Shown: positions 1 through 11,299 of the stretch, piece by piece | How positions within the stretch are numbered: position 1 is the first letter of the stretch | How the letters are laid out: each line of letters starts with the position of its first letter | DNA from: Prinsepia uniflora | Taxonomy: Eukaryota > Streptophyta > Magnoliopsida > Rosales > Rosaceae | Reading direction: 5' to 3' | Length of the DNA stretch: 64,000 bases | NCBI GenBank assembly: GCA_032719365.1 | Contig: CM064867.1 | Span: forward strand, 42,557,651 to 42,621,650 | The notes under the pieces: generated by a model | Told to the model about the DNA's origin: nothing | Databases searched by the model: none | Seen by the model: the letters and a program-made list of their open reading frames with translations, nothing else | Position numbers and translations under genes: made by a program

Positions 1-385
1 TTGACCAACGCACCCGCAGCATTTATGGACTTGATGAACCGAGTGTTACAGCCATACTTGGATCACATCGTCATCTTGTTCATCGACGATATCCTAGTTT
101 ACTCGAAGAGTGCGGAAGCACACGAGGAGCACTTAAGGATGGTGCTAGGTACCTTGAGGGAAAATCAGTTGTATGCGAAGCTCAGCATGTGTTAATTTTG
201 GTTTACGAGCGTGAGTTTCTTGGGGCATGTGATCTCAACTGGCGGAGTGGGAACAACCGAAGACCGTCACTGAAGTTAGAAGTTTCTTGGGTTTGGCTGG
301 CTACTACAGGAGGTTTGTAGAGGGTTTCTCTACCATTAATGCCCCGTTGACACGACTGACGCGGAAGGGAGTCCATTTTGTCTAG
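1..385 (+). pseudogene. pol: Reverse transcriptase, C-terminal part (broken)
   Basis: Only the palm, thumb and start of the connection domain are inside the window. The catalytic box FIDDILVYS is readable, with the two aspartates at about 85-90. A TAA at 193-195 stands where relatives have a glutamine codon before the FW..SVGFLGHVI motif. Around 235-245 some bases are missing and the frame shifts. The sequence then resumes as WEQPKTVTEVRSFLG and YYRRFVEGFS in the frame used by the rest of pol. A TAG at 383-385 replaces what is a tryptophan codon in the copy inside element B. Both stops fit C-to-T or G-to-A decay of methylated cytosine. The enzyme would have copied element RNA into DNA; this copy cannot. 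Confidence 0.9.
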
Positions 386-835
386 GATGACGACTGTGAG
401 CGTAGTTTTCGAGAGCTAAAGGAAAGGTTGACATCTGCATCTATACTGACCCTTCCAGACGACAGCGGAGAATTTGAGGTGTACAGTGATGCATCCTTAC
501 AGGGATTGGGATGTGTGCTAATGCAGCATGGGAAAGTGATTGCCTATGCTTCGCTCCAGTTGAAGCCGCATGAGTGCAATTATCCTACGCACGACTTGGA
601 GTTAGCTACTGTTGTGCATGCGCTGAAAATTTGGAGACATCACTTGTATGGTGCGACATGCAGGCTGTTCACGGATCACAAGGGCCTGAAGTACTTGTTC
701 ACCCAGAAGGACTTAAATGTGAGGCAACGACGATGGCTGGAGATAATTAAGGATTATGATTGCACGATTGAGTACCACCCTGGAAAAGCCAATGTTGTGG
801 CTGATGCTCTAAGCTGGAAGTCGACGCATTTTGTA
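386..835 (+). pseudogene. pol: RNase H domain of pol
   Basis: This is the Ty3/Gypsy RNase H that removes template RNA after minus-strand synthesis. The four acidic active-site residues are readable in context: YSDAS, DLELA, FTDHK and VADAL. The usual landmarks LTLPDDS, GCVLMQHGKVIAYAS, RRWLE and EYHPGKANVVADALS are present. The domain itself has no internal stop, but it lies between the TAG at 383-385 and another at 1253-1255 in the same frame, so it is part of a dead polyprotein. The start usually predicted near 428 is only a non-ATG codon inside pol and is not a real start. Confidence 0.92.
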
Positions 836-1063
836 GCACACCTACGGACTGTTCATTTGCCACTTTTGGTTGAACTCCGCAAGACTAGCATTGATTTGGG
901 ACTGGATAGCCAAGGTGTCTTGCTGGCTAACTTTCACGTGAGACCACTCTTAATCGATCGGATCGTTGAGGCTCAATCTCAAGATCCTGTCTCGTGTGTA
1001 CTTCGGATTGAAGTGGAAGCCGGTGAACGGCTAGATTTCACAGTCAGGGAGGATGGAGCTTTG

Positions 1064-2377
1064 CTAAAAGAAGGACGGTTGTGTGTGCCGGACGTTGAGG
1101 CACTTAAGAAGGAGATCTTGGACGAGGCTCATAGTTCGGCCTACGCGATGCATCCTGGTGGGACCAAGATGTATCGTACATTGCGAGAACACTGTTGGTG
1201 GCCGGGTATGAAACGAGAGATTGCCGAGTTTGTCAGCAGGTGTCTGATTTGCTAGCAAGTGAAGGCTGAGAGACAACGACCTTATGGAGCCTTGCAACCA
1301 CTACCTATCCCGGAATGGAAATGGGATCACCTAACAATGGATTTTGTGTTTGGACTTCCTAGGACACCCAGAGGTCACAATGGAGTTTGGGTGATTGTGG
1401 ACAGACTCACGAAATCAGCTCATTTCTTGCTGGTGCGAGAGAACTTCAAGATGACACAGTTGGCTCAGTTGTTTATCAACGAGATCATCCGGTTGCACGA
1501 TACTCCGGAATCAATAGTTTCAGACAGAGACCCGAGGTTTACTTCTCGGTTTTGGCAAAGTCTACAGGAAGCCTTTGGGACGAAACTTCGTTTCAGTACT
1601 GCATTTCATCCTCAGACTGACGGCCAGTCTGAGCGGACCATCCAGATATTGGAGGATATGATGCGAGCTTGCGTTTTGCAATTTCAGGGCACTTGGGAAT
1701 CACACCTAGCCTTGATGAAATTTGCCTATAACAACAGCTATCAGGCGAGCATTGGGATGGCTCCTTACGAAGCCTTGTACGGACGGCAGTGCAGAACCCC
1801 GTTGTGTTGGACGGATGTGGGTGAAAGGAAATTGACTAAATCCGAATTGGTGGAATTGACAACAGAGAAGGTCAAACTCATCGGAGATCGACTCAAGGCA
1901 GCCCAAGACAGACAAAAGAGCTATGTGGACCATCGAATTCGAGATCTTGAGTTTGCGGTCGGAGATCGGGTATTTCTGAAACTGTCCCCGTGGAAAGGTG
2001 TAGTGAGATTTGGCAGGCGAGGAAAGTTGAGCCCTCGTTTTATCGGACCTTATGAGATTACTGAGAGGATTGGCCAAGTTTCATACAGGTTAGCATTACC
2101 ACTAGAACTTTCGAAGGTCCACGATGTTTTCCACGTGTCGTTGTTGCGGAAATACGTGTTCGATGCATCTCATGTACTGGAGGAACAACCTATTGAACTC
2201 CGAGAGGACTTGAGTTTTGAAGAACAGCCGGTACAGATTTTGGACCGAAAGGATAAGGTGCTACACCGGAAGACCGTTCCTCTGGTAAAGGTTCTCATGA
2301 GGAACCAGAATGTGGAGGAAGCCACATGGGAACCCGAAGCGCAGATGCGAGAACAGTTCCCCTATTTGTTTCCTTGA
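1064..2377 (+). pseudogene. pol: Integrase with chromodomain-like tail (one stop)
   Basis: The order is HHCC zinc-binding module, catalytic core, GPY/F module and a short chromodomain-like tail. The zinc module runs from about 1130 (HSSAYAMH) to CLIC at about 1250. The TAG at 1253-1255, directly after CLIC, replaces a glutamine codon found in element B. The core keeps all three catalytic acids: D in LTMDF, D in VSDRD and E in GQSER, with exactly 35 residues between the second D and the E. The GPY/F motif reads SPRFIGPYEI. The tail has VEEATWEPEAQMREQFPYLF and ends at TGA 2375-2377. Chromodomain-like tails of this class are thought to steer integration into heterochromatin. Apart from the single stop this is the best-preserved coding domain in the window. 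Confidence 0.93.
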
Positions 2378-2411
2378 AATTTCGGGACGAAATTTCTTAA
2401 GGGGGGGAGAT
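2376..2411 (+). promoter_or_regulatory. Polypurine tract of A with upstream inverted repeat
   Basis: A perfect 9-bp inverted repeat (GAAATTTCG, loop GGA, CGAAATTTC) overlaps the pol stop at 2376-2396. It is followed by the purine run AAGGGGGGGAGA, one T, and the LTR start. The purine run is where plus-strand DNA synthesis is primed. The inverted repeat just upstream is typical of Del/Tekay elements and recurs in the LARDs of this window. Confidence 0.85.
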
Positions 2412-5242
2412 TGTAACGCCTCGGAAATTCGGAAAATGTAATATTGTAAATTAATGAATAAAATGACGTTTTTACCCTTGAGATTCGTATGGACAATTTG
2501 TTGACTTTTTGATTGGGGGGTCGAACGGACGTTGAACGATGACCGTGACGTAGTTCGGGACGTCACGAGTTCATAGACAAGCGGCACGCTTGAAATGGAC
2601 ATCGGATGACCGAGTTACGGGTCACGGAAGTTGGAGGGCATTTTGGTAATTATTGCACTGAAGGGCATTTTGGCCATTTGCACGGCGGTTACTGTAGCAC
2701 CACCGTGAAAAACAGAGTACACGGCCATGCCGTGGTGTTTTGTGCGTGTAATTGTTTATGGCTTTAGTGGACTGGTGAGTGGGTTTTGTTTATGGGAATT
2801 TAGGCAGTGGGAAGCACACATGGGTGTTTGATCAGAGCTCAGAGCACGGGCTGGGATTAAAAATTGGCCATGGTTTCTGTGTTTGCGGGAAACCATTTTC
2901 AGAGACCTCAATTGGTCTCCCACGAGTTTCTGGCCGTTTGAATCGATTATCTGATTGCTATTGGGTTGTGAGGACTCATTTCCATCTTCCTGCCGTTGAG
3001 AAACCGAGAGAGATTGAGAGAAACCGTGAAGAACCATTTTTTGGGTTTTTGGGGGGAAAACTCAGAATTCGATTTCTACGGGTTTTGGGACCAATCTAAA
3101 CACAGAGGGAGCCTTCTGGGAGTGACAGAAACACGACCGTGCAAGAGTTGAAGGGATTTGAGCACGGATTGCCCAGGAACCCAAGTTCCAGTTCAGAAAA
3201 AAACCAGTTTGGAGGGAAAATCGAAGATCAAATTGTGGGGCCTTTTGAGCGAAACCAAGGGACGTATTAGTCTTCTGGGAGTAAAAGGAAACCGACCACA
3301 TCGATTTCGAAGGATAGCACTCAGGAATTGGCCAAGAACTGAGTTCCCTGGTTCTGAGAATTGTCGATCTTGAGGACGACGACTTCCAGGTGAGTTCTGG
3401 TCAAATTGGTTGTGCAATTGTGTTTGTCTAGGTTCCCTTAAGCTACCGGTGAAGTCAATTTGGAAGTGGGGCTAGGTTAGGTGAGTTCCAGAAGTCGACC
3501 AGTTAGACTGTTCGAGTCTGGGTTGGATTGATTTAATGTTAGCCGAGGTTAATCCTTAATACGGACCTAAAATTAATGGATTAGAGAAGATGATAGGATT
3601 TGAAACGGGAGGAATTGATTGAGAATTGAGGGCTAACTGATCGGGTTGAGCTGTGGGTATCAGACCCGTTTAACAGGCTATTCGGGTGAGGAAGACAGCA
3701 CTGTAGCTGGGTGCGTGGCCTTCACGCTCAGCCACTTTGGGCGGCGCGGGACGGTGCGTGTGAGGTCTTTTCCGTTCACAGTCAACTGAGGTTTTCTTCC
3801 TTTTAATGTTTTTAACATTTTACCTTTAGGGTTCGAGTTGTTCGGGAGTCGTTCGGGATAATTTCGGGAGTTCGGAAGTTTAGGTCCTTAAGGTTTATTT
3901 CGTCGAAAAATCCGGAAAAATTATGGAAAATCTTACGAATTATTTGGGGATGATTGTAACCCTCCTTGTACATTTTTACAGGCCCGGACATTTCCGAAGC
4001 TACTGAGTAGCGCACGGGGCGCGATTGACGCGTCCTAAAACCGTGAGTGAACTTTTGATTCCTAAACCGAGCATGCATGACTATTTTACTCATCTATCTT
4101 ATGTTTTCATATATGATTTTATGATGATGATATGGTATTTCGGTTTTATGTGATTTCACGCTTTTCGAGATGATTATCGTATTTCACGCATTTTGAGGTT
4201 ACAGTTTTCTCCTATGCATGAATGATGTTTTGATGAAGTTTGTGGATATGATTATGCATGTTACATATTTATAATGTTTTGATTATAATTGTGAAGTAAC
4301 TTTCGGGAATTGCATGTTTTGGAATTTGCATGTGAATTCGGACATAAGTCCTGTTATGGAAAGATATGATTTCGGGATGATTTTTGGAAAACGGAGCATG
4401 ATGAATCCTGGTTTATTGTGTTTATAAATGGTTTTGGGTTTAAAGACCCGGTTGATTGTTGGATCTGGTTTTGGGTTTAAAGACCCAGTTAATTGATGAC
4501 GGGGGCGGGCCCGGTAAATTGAGTTTAAGGACTCGTGAGTTTAAAGACTCGGTTATGGTGATACCCCCGAGGCCTATTGATTATATTTTGAGTTTAAAGA
4601 CTCGTTGATATCCCGGGAAGGCCTGATATTGAGTTTAAAGACTCGGATGGATCCAACGGTTTGATTGTGATTATTGATTCACTTTTTACTTGATTTGCGT
4701 AATTGATGTTTCAAAATGACGGATTCTGGATTTTGGTAATATTATATTATTTTACACGAGTTGTGACTGATTTCTGTAACGTTTTACATGTGTTTCGGGA
4801 AAAGAGATTTCTAATGTTTAATACGCGGTTTTCGAATAATTGGTTATGCATGCGTGTTATAAAACTGGAGGGCGAACCCCGATTTCATTAAACTGTTTCT
4901 GCAAACTTTTGTTTCGGTCCACTCACACTTTGTTGTTTTAACTACCCTCCAGGTCGTGGTACAAGTTCGGGGGCTAGCGCCGAGGCAAAGGCAGAGGCAT
5001 AGAGTTTTCCGTTGCGGGGTAGTTAGTTCACTGAGTAGGATTTGTTCTTTAACTTGTTTTGTAATATTATGCTCTGTGAAACTAAGGACTTGAGGTCCAG
5101 TTGGTTGTATTTGTTTAATCTCCCTGGTCTGACAATGGGTGTACTGTAATATTATTTGGTTTTCCGGTCTTTGGACTCGATTGTCAGACGGGAGCAGGAT
5201 GCTTCCCGATTATCGAGGCGATAATCGGGGTGGGTCCTGTCA
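2412..5242 (+). repeat. 3' LTR of element A (2831 bp)
   Basis: It opens TGTAACGCC directly after the polypurine tract and closes GGGTCCTGTCA. Landmarks shared with the other LTRs are W-box-like TTGAC motifs near the start, a possible splice donor CCAGGTGAGT near 3388, a hairpin array at 4436-4644, GCATGCATG near 4849, the conserved GTCCACTCACA motif near 4917 and the U5 motif TCAGACGGGAGCAGG near 5185. Short open frames here are not genes. Confidence 0.9.
4436..4644 (+). repeat. Array of six 14-bp hairpin motifs in LTR A
   Basis: Copies lie at 4436-4449, 4473-4486, 4521-4534, 4537-4550, 4590-4603 and 4631-4644. The first two read GGGTTTAAAGACCC; the rest read GAGTTTAARGACTC. Spacers contain further GGC..GCC pairs. 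The outer stem bases change together (GGGT/ACCC to GAGT/ACTC), as expected if pairing matters. Confidence 0.8.
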
Positions 5243-7180
5243 TGAACCGTGAAGAAAAGGTTGGACCGGTCGGGTTTACTAGGTTTTAGGGGTTTTGGTT
5301 CATAAGTTTAGATTCCTAGGATCAAAACATGAAGAATAAGATCGATTAGGGAAGAAAATTGTGAAAATTGAACAGTGTAGAGGCCTGGACCGGACCGGTC
5401 TGACCGAGGTAGGGGACGACACTATAGCGTGGCGCATGAGGCCCACGCGCAGTGCAATCACAGGGAGCGTTCCGGCGCGTGGGGGAGAATTTGGGGGAAC
5501 TTCCAACATGTCAAATTATCTATTCGATGTAACGAACATTTTGGGACTGATTTCGAGTCGATCGGACATCGTCTCGATATATTTTGGTATGTCCGAAGGT
5601 TTCGGTGCGCGTTTAAAAATGGTTAAAAATTCTGGGAAATTATGGGGCTTTAGTGAGGGGTTAATTAAGTAGGTAGTAACCCTCTAAACTTATTTGGACA
5701 GGTTTGGAAGTCCCGGAGATGACGATTGACCCGGGAAGGCGTACGATGCGCGTATCGAGGCAGTAGCATGGACGGTCTGTGATTGGACTTTCTTTCTGAA
5801 ATCGATGCATGCATAAATGTTCTATATATGTTTTAATATGTGTTTTGGGATGCCTTGAGTGCATTTTGGTGTGTGTTTACGTATGGGCACGTACTTCGAG
5901 GTTTTCGGGTTTTATACTTGCTTATACGCGCTTACTTTTTTATTTTCATGAAATGGTTATGAAAAGGTAAAACCAGGCATGAGACCAATTTGGATTTGGT
6001 TTTGACTCGGGCATGAGGCCCTATTGACGACCCGTAGGTCTGAGTCATGGTCGCGACGGGTGTTGTTTGCACGGTGACGGACGATGTGACGCTCGCCTCC
6101 GGATTGTGACAAGTTCCTTCCGGAGAGGTCACGATGCACGTCCCGTTGTCGAGTAGCCAATGGAGGCTTGACTTCGGAGTGCTGACGGTTTAAAGGATCG
6201 ATCGGCGACATGTGCACCATGGTCTCGGGATGGTCGCGGCAGTGATGTGTTCACGGCGACATACTAGGATTAAGAACGAATTCTGGATTGATGGTTGCAT
6301 ACATTGCTATGATCGGGATCGTGACTAACCCTAAGATATCGGGTTCGATGCCCCGTTGATTTACGAGTTCGGGCTCGATGCCCAGTTATTGTGAAATCGG
6401 GCTAGAGGCCCTGTTGAGTCCTATGTTCGGGCTAGAGGCCCATTTGCTTTGTGTTATCGGGCGTGAGTCCCGTTTTTATGGTTTTAGTATACTGGTATGC
6501 ATATACCCTCCTTACGAGATTATGCCGCGGACCAGATTCCTGAGAGATGATCGAACTAGGTCCGAAGATGAGCCTCCCAGATGGAGAATTCCTGGGAGAA
6601 GACTCGAAGTGAGACCCCAAGTAGTATGCATATTATATATATAGAGACGTCGTGACTATATCGGGGATATGTTCCCTAGGGGCTGTGTGCCCCGAGTTGG
6701 CATCTTCTTCGGTAGTGCCTAGGATGGGTTATATATGTATATATGTATATGTATATAAGTTTTCACTGAGATGGCGTTGGGCTGAGACCCTCGCATATTG
6801 GTTTTGGGCTGAGACCCATATGAGATGGTTTTGGGATGAGTTCCCACGTGTTTTGGTTTGGGCGGAGGTCCCATGTGTTGTTTCACTGATTTCGAGCTAA
6901 GGCCTAAATGGTTTGATGGTTCATGACGGTTTATGGGAACCGGGCATGAACCCTAGAAATGGTTTTCGAATGCATGCATATATTTTTAATGAAGGGCATA
7001 AAGTCCTTTTATGAAAATGTTTTTATAAAATATTTGTTTTGTCTACTCACAACTTTTAAGTTTTGAATGCCCTTCAAGTTGATCGCAGATGCGGCTGTAG
7101 TAGAGACGAGACATCGCAATCCTCCTTCGGATCCTAGCGTACTCTGATAGCCCCGGTTGGGCAAATGACGGAAATTTCCC
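5243..7180 (+). repeat. LARD-3 5' LTR, truncated at its start
   Basis: From about 5310 it matches the reverse complement of the LARD-1 and LARD-2 LTRs, for example ATTCGATGTAACGAACATTT near 5523 and the antisense-frame region 5957-6220. It carries GGGC..GCCC-type mini-hairpins around 6010-6475 and 6780-6870, GCATGCAT near 6971, and the conserved pair CACTCACA and CCCTTCA near 7045-7075. Confidence 0.75.
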
Positions 7181-7350
7181 ACTATCAGGTTGATGATGGG
7201 CTGTTACGATTGGAGAGACATCACATCCTCGATCTACGCGCACTCTGAGAGAAAAACACGCTCTGATACAAAGTCGACAGGATCCGTCCCAAATCCCTTG
7301 GGATAAGCATGGAACGTGCCTGCTCCTATCTGACACGAAGTGTCAGACCA
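7181..7350 (-). repeat. In-place inverted U5/PBS/leader segment of LARD-3
   Basis: This ~170-bp block reads opposite to its surroundings. It contains, in reverse complement, the LTR 3' end, a primer site (GCTCTGATACAA near 7260) and the first ~80 bases of the internal domain, which match 19470-19560 of LARD-1. Turning it round restores the order U5, LTR end, PBS, leader, and joins smoothly to LTR-like sequence on the left and internal sequence on the right. Confidence 0.7.
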
Positions 7351-8506
7351 AGGTACTAGTACCAGGATTCGGTCGAATTGATATTAGTTCGTGTATGTTT
7401 GTGATGCGATGCAATCGTGTGAGGTCAGTTTGGCCTTCTCTACCGTGCATGTCGTGTTTTTCCGAGAGGTCAAAATCTCAAGTTGGATCGTTATCCGTGC
7501 GAATCTGACGACTTAGAGTCGTATAATTACTAGATCCTATTCCAGTGGATCAGTTGACGCAGTAGGACGACCTGAGAGTCGGGACTGCCAAGGCGTCGTG
7601 ATGGACATAGAACGGAGCATAATGAAATTGTGGAGGTCGGATGTTGGGATCGTCCACGGTAGAATCGCAATAATCGAGATCATGCTGCTCAGAGTAGCCA
7701 GACGCGCGAGGACTTTTGTTGAGGGTGGTTGGAATAGAATCGTCGATCCTAGTTGGCAAGAGTTCCCACGTTTAGAGGTGTCGAATCCCGGAGGGATGTC
7801 GACTGGAAGGAGATGCCGGAGTAGTTGTGGTGTGACGTGATAGGATACGATTGCGACGGCTAGTCGTTGTGCAGTGTTAGGCATGAAGTATGGCCAAGTT
7901 CTTGTGGAGGCCAGCGATTGAGAGTCGAAGAGTTACGAGGGGACGAGGTCCTCAGGTTGGGGTTACTGGTTGTTGGGATACCAGTATCGGAGTACGACGA
8001 CGCTTCGGAGTCGAGAGCTAGGGATCCGGTCGACAAGTACATTGTGAGAGGAGATATCAGATTTCGAGGTGGATATGTTGTAGGAGCAGCCGAGTTGTGT
8101 TAAACCGAGTCGGTGATTGGTTGGACGAGTTACCAGGAGTGTGGTGCTTGTCAATTGGAGTACGAGGCGAACCGATGGGTGGATGTGTGTGTTGAGTGGT
8201 TAGTGCCGGTAATGAGTTGACGGTGTAATTTTGGAGTCTCGATAGTAGAGTGTTTCTGTGATATGTCTGCATGAGGTTGTAGAAGACGCTGCTATCGATG
8301 GATGTGGTCGAGTCTTATCGAGTTAGATGGACGCAGGTTGTCGTGACGAGGATACGAGGGTGCGTGGGTGACGCATGGTATAAATAGTGGTTTGGGGAGT
8401 TGGCTCGGTCAAGACTGAGTACGATTACAGAAGAAGATGAGTTTCGGAGTTGAGCAGTGTGCCACGCTACCTTGTGAGGTAACAGAGAGAAGTGGTGATG
8501 CTCAAG
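7351..8506 (+). other. Internal-domain remnant of LARD-3, non-coding
   Basis: Diverged match to the LARD internal domain. Landmarks are ATCGATGGATGTGGTCGAG near 8294 and GTTGGACGAGTTACCAG near 8121. It is about 1.15 kb against 3.5 kb in LARD-1, so most of the domain, the polypurine tract and the start of the second LTR are deleted. No gag or pol motif was seen in any frame. Confidence 0.65.
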
Positions 8507-9220
8507 AGAGATGATCGGACTTGGTCCGAAGATGAGCCTCCCAGATGGAGAATTCCTGGGAGAAGACTCAGAGTGAGACCCCGAGTAGTATGCATACTTA
8601 TATATAGAGAGACATCGTGACTGTATCGGGGATGTGTTCCCTAGGGGTTGTGTTCCCCGAGTTGGCATCTTCTCCAGAAGTGCCTAGGATGGGTTATATA
8701 TGTATATATGTATATGTGTATGAGTTTTCACTGAGATGGCTTTGGGCTGAGACCCTCTCGTATTGGTTTTGGGCTGAGACCCATATGAGATGGTTTTGGG
8801 ACGAGTTCCCACATGTTTTGGTTTGGGCGGAGGTCCCATGTGTTGTTTCACTGATTTCGGGCTAAGGCCCAAATGGTTTGATAGTTCATGACGGTTTATG
8901 GGAACCGGGCATGAACCCTAGAAATGGTTTTCGAATGCATGCATATGTTTTTAATGAAGGGCATAAAGGTCTTTTATGAAAGTGTTTTTATAAAATATTT
9001 GTTTTATCCACTCACAGCTTTTAATTTTTGAATGCCCTTCAGGTTGATCGCGGATGCGGCTGTAGCAGAGACGAGACATCGCATTTCTCCTTCAGATCTT
9101 GGGTACTCTGATAGCCCCGGTTGGGCAAAGGACGGAAATATCCCTGGTTTGACACTTTGTGTCAGACTGGAGCAGGCACGTTCCACGCTAATCCCGAGGG
9201 ATTTGGGACAGGTCCTGTCA
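8507..9220 (+). repeat. LARD-3 3' LTR fragment
   Basis: It repeats 6545-7180 closely (GAGCCTCCCAGATGGAGAAT, TATATGTATATATGTATATG, the GGGC-type hairpins) and then carries the true U5 end. That end has the TTTGACACTTTGTGTCAGAC hairpin near 9150 and the terminus GGTCCTGTCA. Confidence 0.8.
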
Positions 9221-10464
9221 TATGATGCATGCTTATATGTTTTTATATGTTTTATACACATGATTCTATGTTTTGATTTATGATCTTGATGGTTGATGGT
9301 TTTGCACGGTTTTTGAGATATTTACGTAATTGCACGTTTGACGAGATTTCGATTACTATTATGATTTTAGCATGATTTTGAGGATTTGATTTCAGGATTT
9401 GAAATATGATTTGATTTCAAGGATTTGAAATGGATATCGGAAAAGTGATTTCGGGATTGGAGCCCTGTTCATGTGATTTCGAAAATGATGTTTCAGATTT
9501 GGTTTTGAAACTTGAAACGGAAAGTCTGGATTTGGGTTCGGGATGATGGTTCCAGATGCTAGCTTACGGAATCAATGTTGCGAATTCGGAGAAGGATTTT
9601 CTGTGGTTTTTCGAATGAAAAATGGTTTTGGGTTTAAAGACCCGGAAAAGGAAAAAAAAACCGATGGATCTAGTTTTGAGTTTAAAGACTGGGTTGATTG
9701 ACGGAGGGAAGGCCCTGGATTGATATGTTTTGAGTTTAAAGACTAGGTTATGATACCCTCCGAGGCCTGGGATTGTGTTTTGAGTTTAAAGACTCGTTGA
9801 TATCTTTGGAAGGCTTGATTATTTCGGATGGTTTTGAGTTTAAAGACACGGGCGCACTTGAGATCCAGCAAACTCGCATGATTCATGTTTTTTACATGTT
9901 TTCACTGGTTTTAGATGTTTTGGACAGCGGCTCGGATGACTTGGATTTGATGAGTTTTGGGACCGAGTTCTCGTACTTTGAGATTGGTTTGTGGTTTTGG
10001 GCTGAGGCCCTAGAATTGAATAACGAATTTGATTCGGGTTTTCAATAATGGTTTTCATTGATGGTTTTTTATATGAAATTGATATGAAGTGGTTTCATAA
10101 CATGAATTGATATGCATGCATTGGTTTTTGCATGGAGGGTAAAAATGTAATTTCTTCTGAACTGTTTTCTAAATTATTATTTATTTTTGTCCACTCACAG
10201 TGTTTTGTGTTTTTTATACCATCCAGGTTGTTGCGGTGCGGGCTGTTGGTTGAGAGAGACGGAGACATCAATCACGCGATCCACAGTAAATTCTACGCAC
10301 TCTGGGAAGTCCAGAAGCTTTTTGGATGATCAGATCAGGAATCCCTTGTCCGACTTACGTGCCACATGGAGGTTGGACGTCGGTTTAGCCTTCGTGTCAT
10401 GCGTAAGTTAGACGGGAGCAGGATTTAGCCCTTAATCTAGGGGGATTGGGGGTGGATCCTGTCA
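9221..10464 (+). repeat. A-type LTR fragment, 3' portion
   Basis: Resembles the 3' half of LTR A. It has five GRGTTTAAAGAC-type hairpin motifs (9630-9643, 9678-9691, 9732-9745, 9782-9795, 9836-9849), GCATGCAT near 10112, GTCCACTCACAG near 10190 and the terminus GGATCCTGTCA at 10464. The 5' half is missing. Its right end abuts the truncated U5 side of the left LTR of element B. No gene is present. Confidence 0.75.
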
Positions 10465-11266
10465 GGAAGCATCGTGAGAGTGAAATAAACATTTTTACAT
10501 AATCAATCACACAAGTTCTTACCTCCAGCTATTCGAACCCAAGCTCGATTTTGAGAAAAAATTTGAGCTTCTGTTCTTGCTCAAAACAGCGTCAATTCCC
10601 CTCGTTTTTGTTGTGTAGTGGTTCGAAATGATCTCAGAAATTCGAATCCAATCTCAAATTTGATCCTTGAAGCTTACAACTTTCGATTCGAATTTTTCAC
10701 TTTGTTTTTCAAATTCTCGAATACGGGTTTTCAATTATCCTCTTGGTCTCTCATTTTATCCGTCTGTTTTCTTGCTCTAATCCTCTCAATTCACCATGTT
10801 TCTCAGGTTTTTCAAACAGTTGCTGGTTGGATCGAAGGGGATTAATATCCCTGTTTTGTATATAAGCTTGTTTCAAACGGTGACATGTTTCAAACGGTGA
10901 AATGGGCGGTGTACAAAGACACTCAACCCTTCCTTAGGCTGCCATGTGTCCCTAAGTAAAGGCAACAGCCATCACTTGGTGACTTAGCCAAAACTTCGTC
11001 GTTTGACCATTTTGCCCTTCGGTCGTCAAATTACCAATTTACCCCTGGCCTTTGCAGACCCCTAACTTTCCCATCCGAGCTCCGTTTTCGACGTGCCACT
11101 TGTCTACGGACTCAACGTCTCGAGACCTACACAATGGTCCTTGAAAAATGTACAAAAAGTATTCCAAACAAAAAGTCAACATTTAACCACATCCCTCCAA
11201 GGGTAAAAACGTCATTTTATATATTATTTTATAATTTTACATTATTTGGATTTTCGAGGCGTTACA
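10465..11266 (-). repeat. 3' LTR of element B (truncated)
   Basis: Its - strand start TGTAACGCC lies at 11266, next to the polypurine tract. From about 10587 to 11266 it matches the right LTR (26035-26720), including the paired TTTCAAACGGTG motifs. The ~120 bases at 10465-10586 have no counterpart in the right LTR. They contain a possible splice donor (GGAGGTAAG on the - strand, near 10530). The U5 end is missing. Confidence 0.85.
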
Positions 11267-11280
11267 ATCTCCCCCCTTAA
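11267..11280 (-). promoter_or_regulatory. Polypurine tract of element B
   Basis: On the - strand the run TTAAGGGGGGAGAT directly precedes the LTR start, matching the tract of element A. The upstream inverted repeat is decayed here: only GAAATTTC near 11295 remains intact. Confidence 0.85.
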
Positions 11281-11299
11281 GAAATTGCATCCTTGAAAT

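Larger units (their letters stand above)
1..5242 (+). mobile_element. Element A: 3' part of a Tekay/Del-like Ty3/Gypsy retrotransposon
   Basis: The order RT, RNase H, integrase, polypurine tract, LTR is that of Ty3/Gypsy. The integrase ends in a short chromodomain-like stretch containing EEATWE, typical of Tekay/Del chromoviruses. The 5' LTR, gag, protease and most of RT lie left of the window. The pol frame carries three nonsense codons and a small deletion, so the copy is dead. The LTR starts TGTAACGCC and ends CCTGTCA. No target duplication can be tested because the left end is missing. Confidence 0.93.
5243..9220 (+). mobile_element. LARD-3: rearranged non-coding LTR element
   Basis: Two + strand LTR segments (5243-7180 and 8507-9220) flank a remnant that matches LARD-1 internal sequence read in reverse complement. 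For example, the stretch near 8285-8340 matches the complement of 18610-18680. The first LTR lacks its 5' start and abuts the end of LTR A. The second begins only at the position equivalent to about 6545. Nothing in it codes for protein. Its right end is CCTGTCA at 9220. Confidence 0.75.

Noticed and set aside
4436..4644. Regularly spaced palindromic repeats as a possible CRISPR-like array
   Set aside because: Spacers share sequence, units are only 14 bp, there are no cas genes, and the context is a plant LTR.
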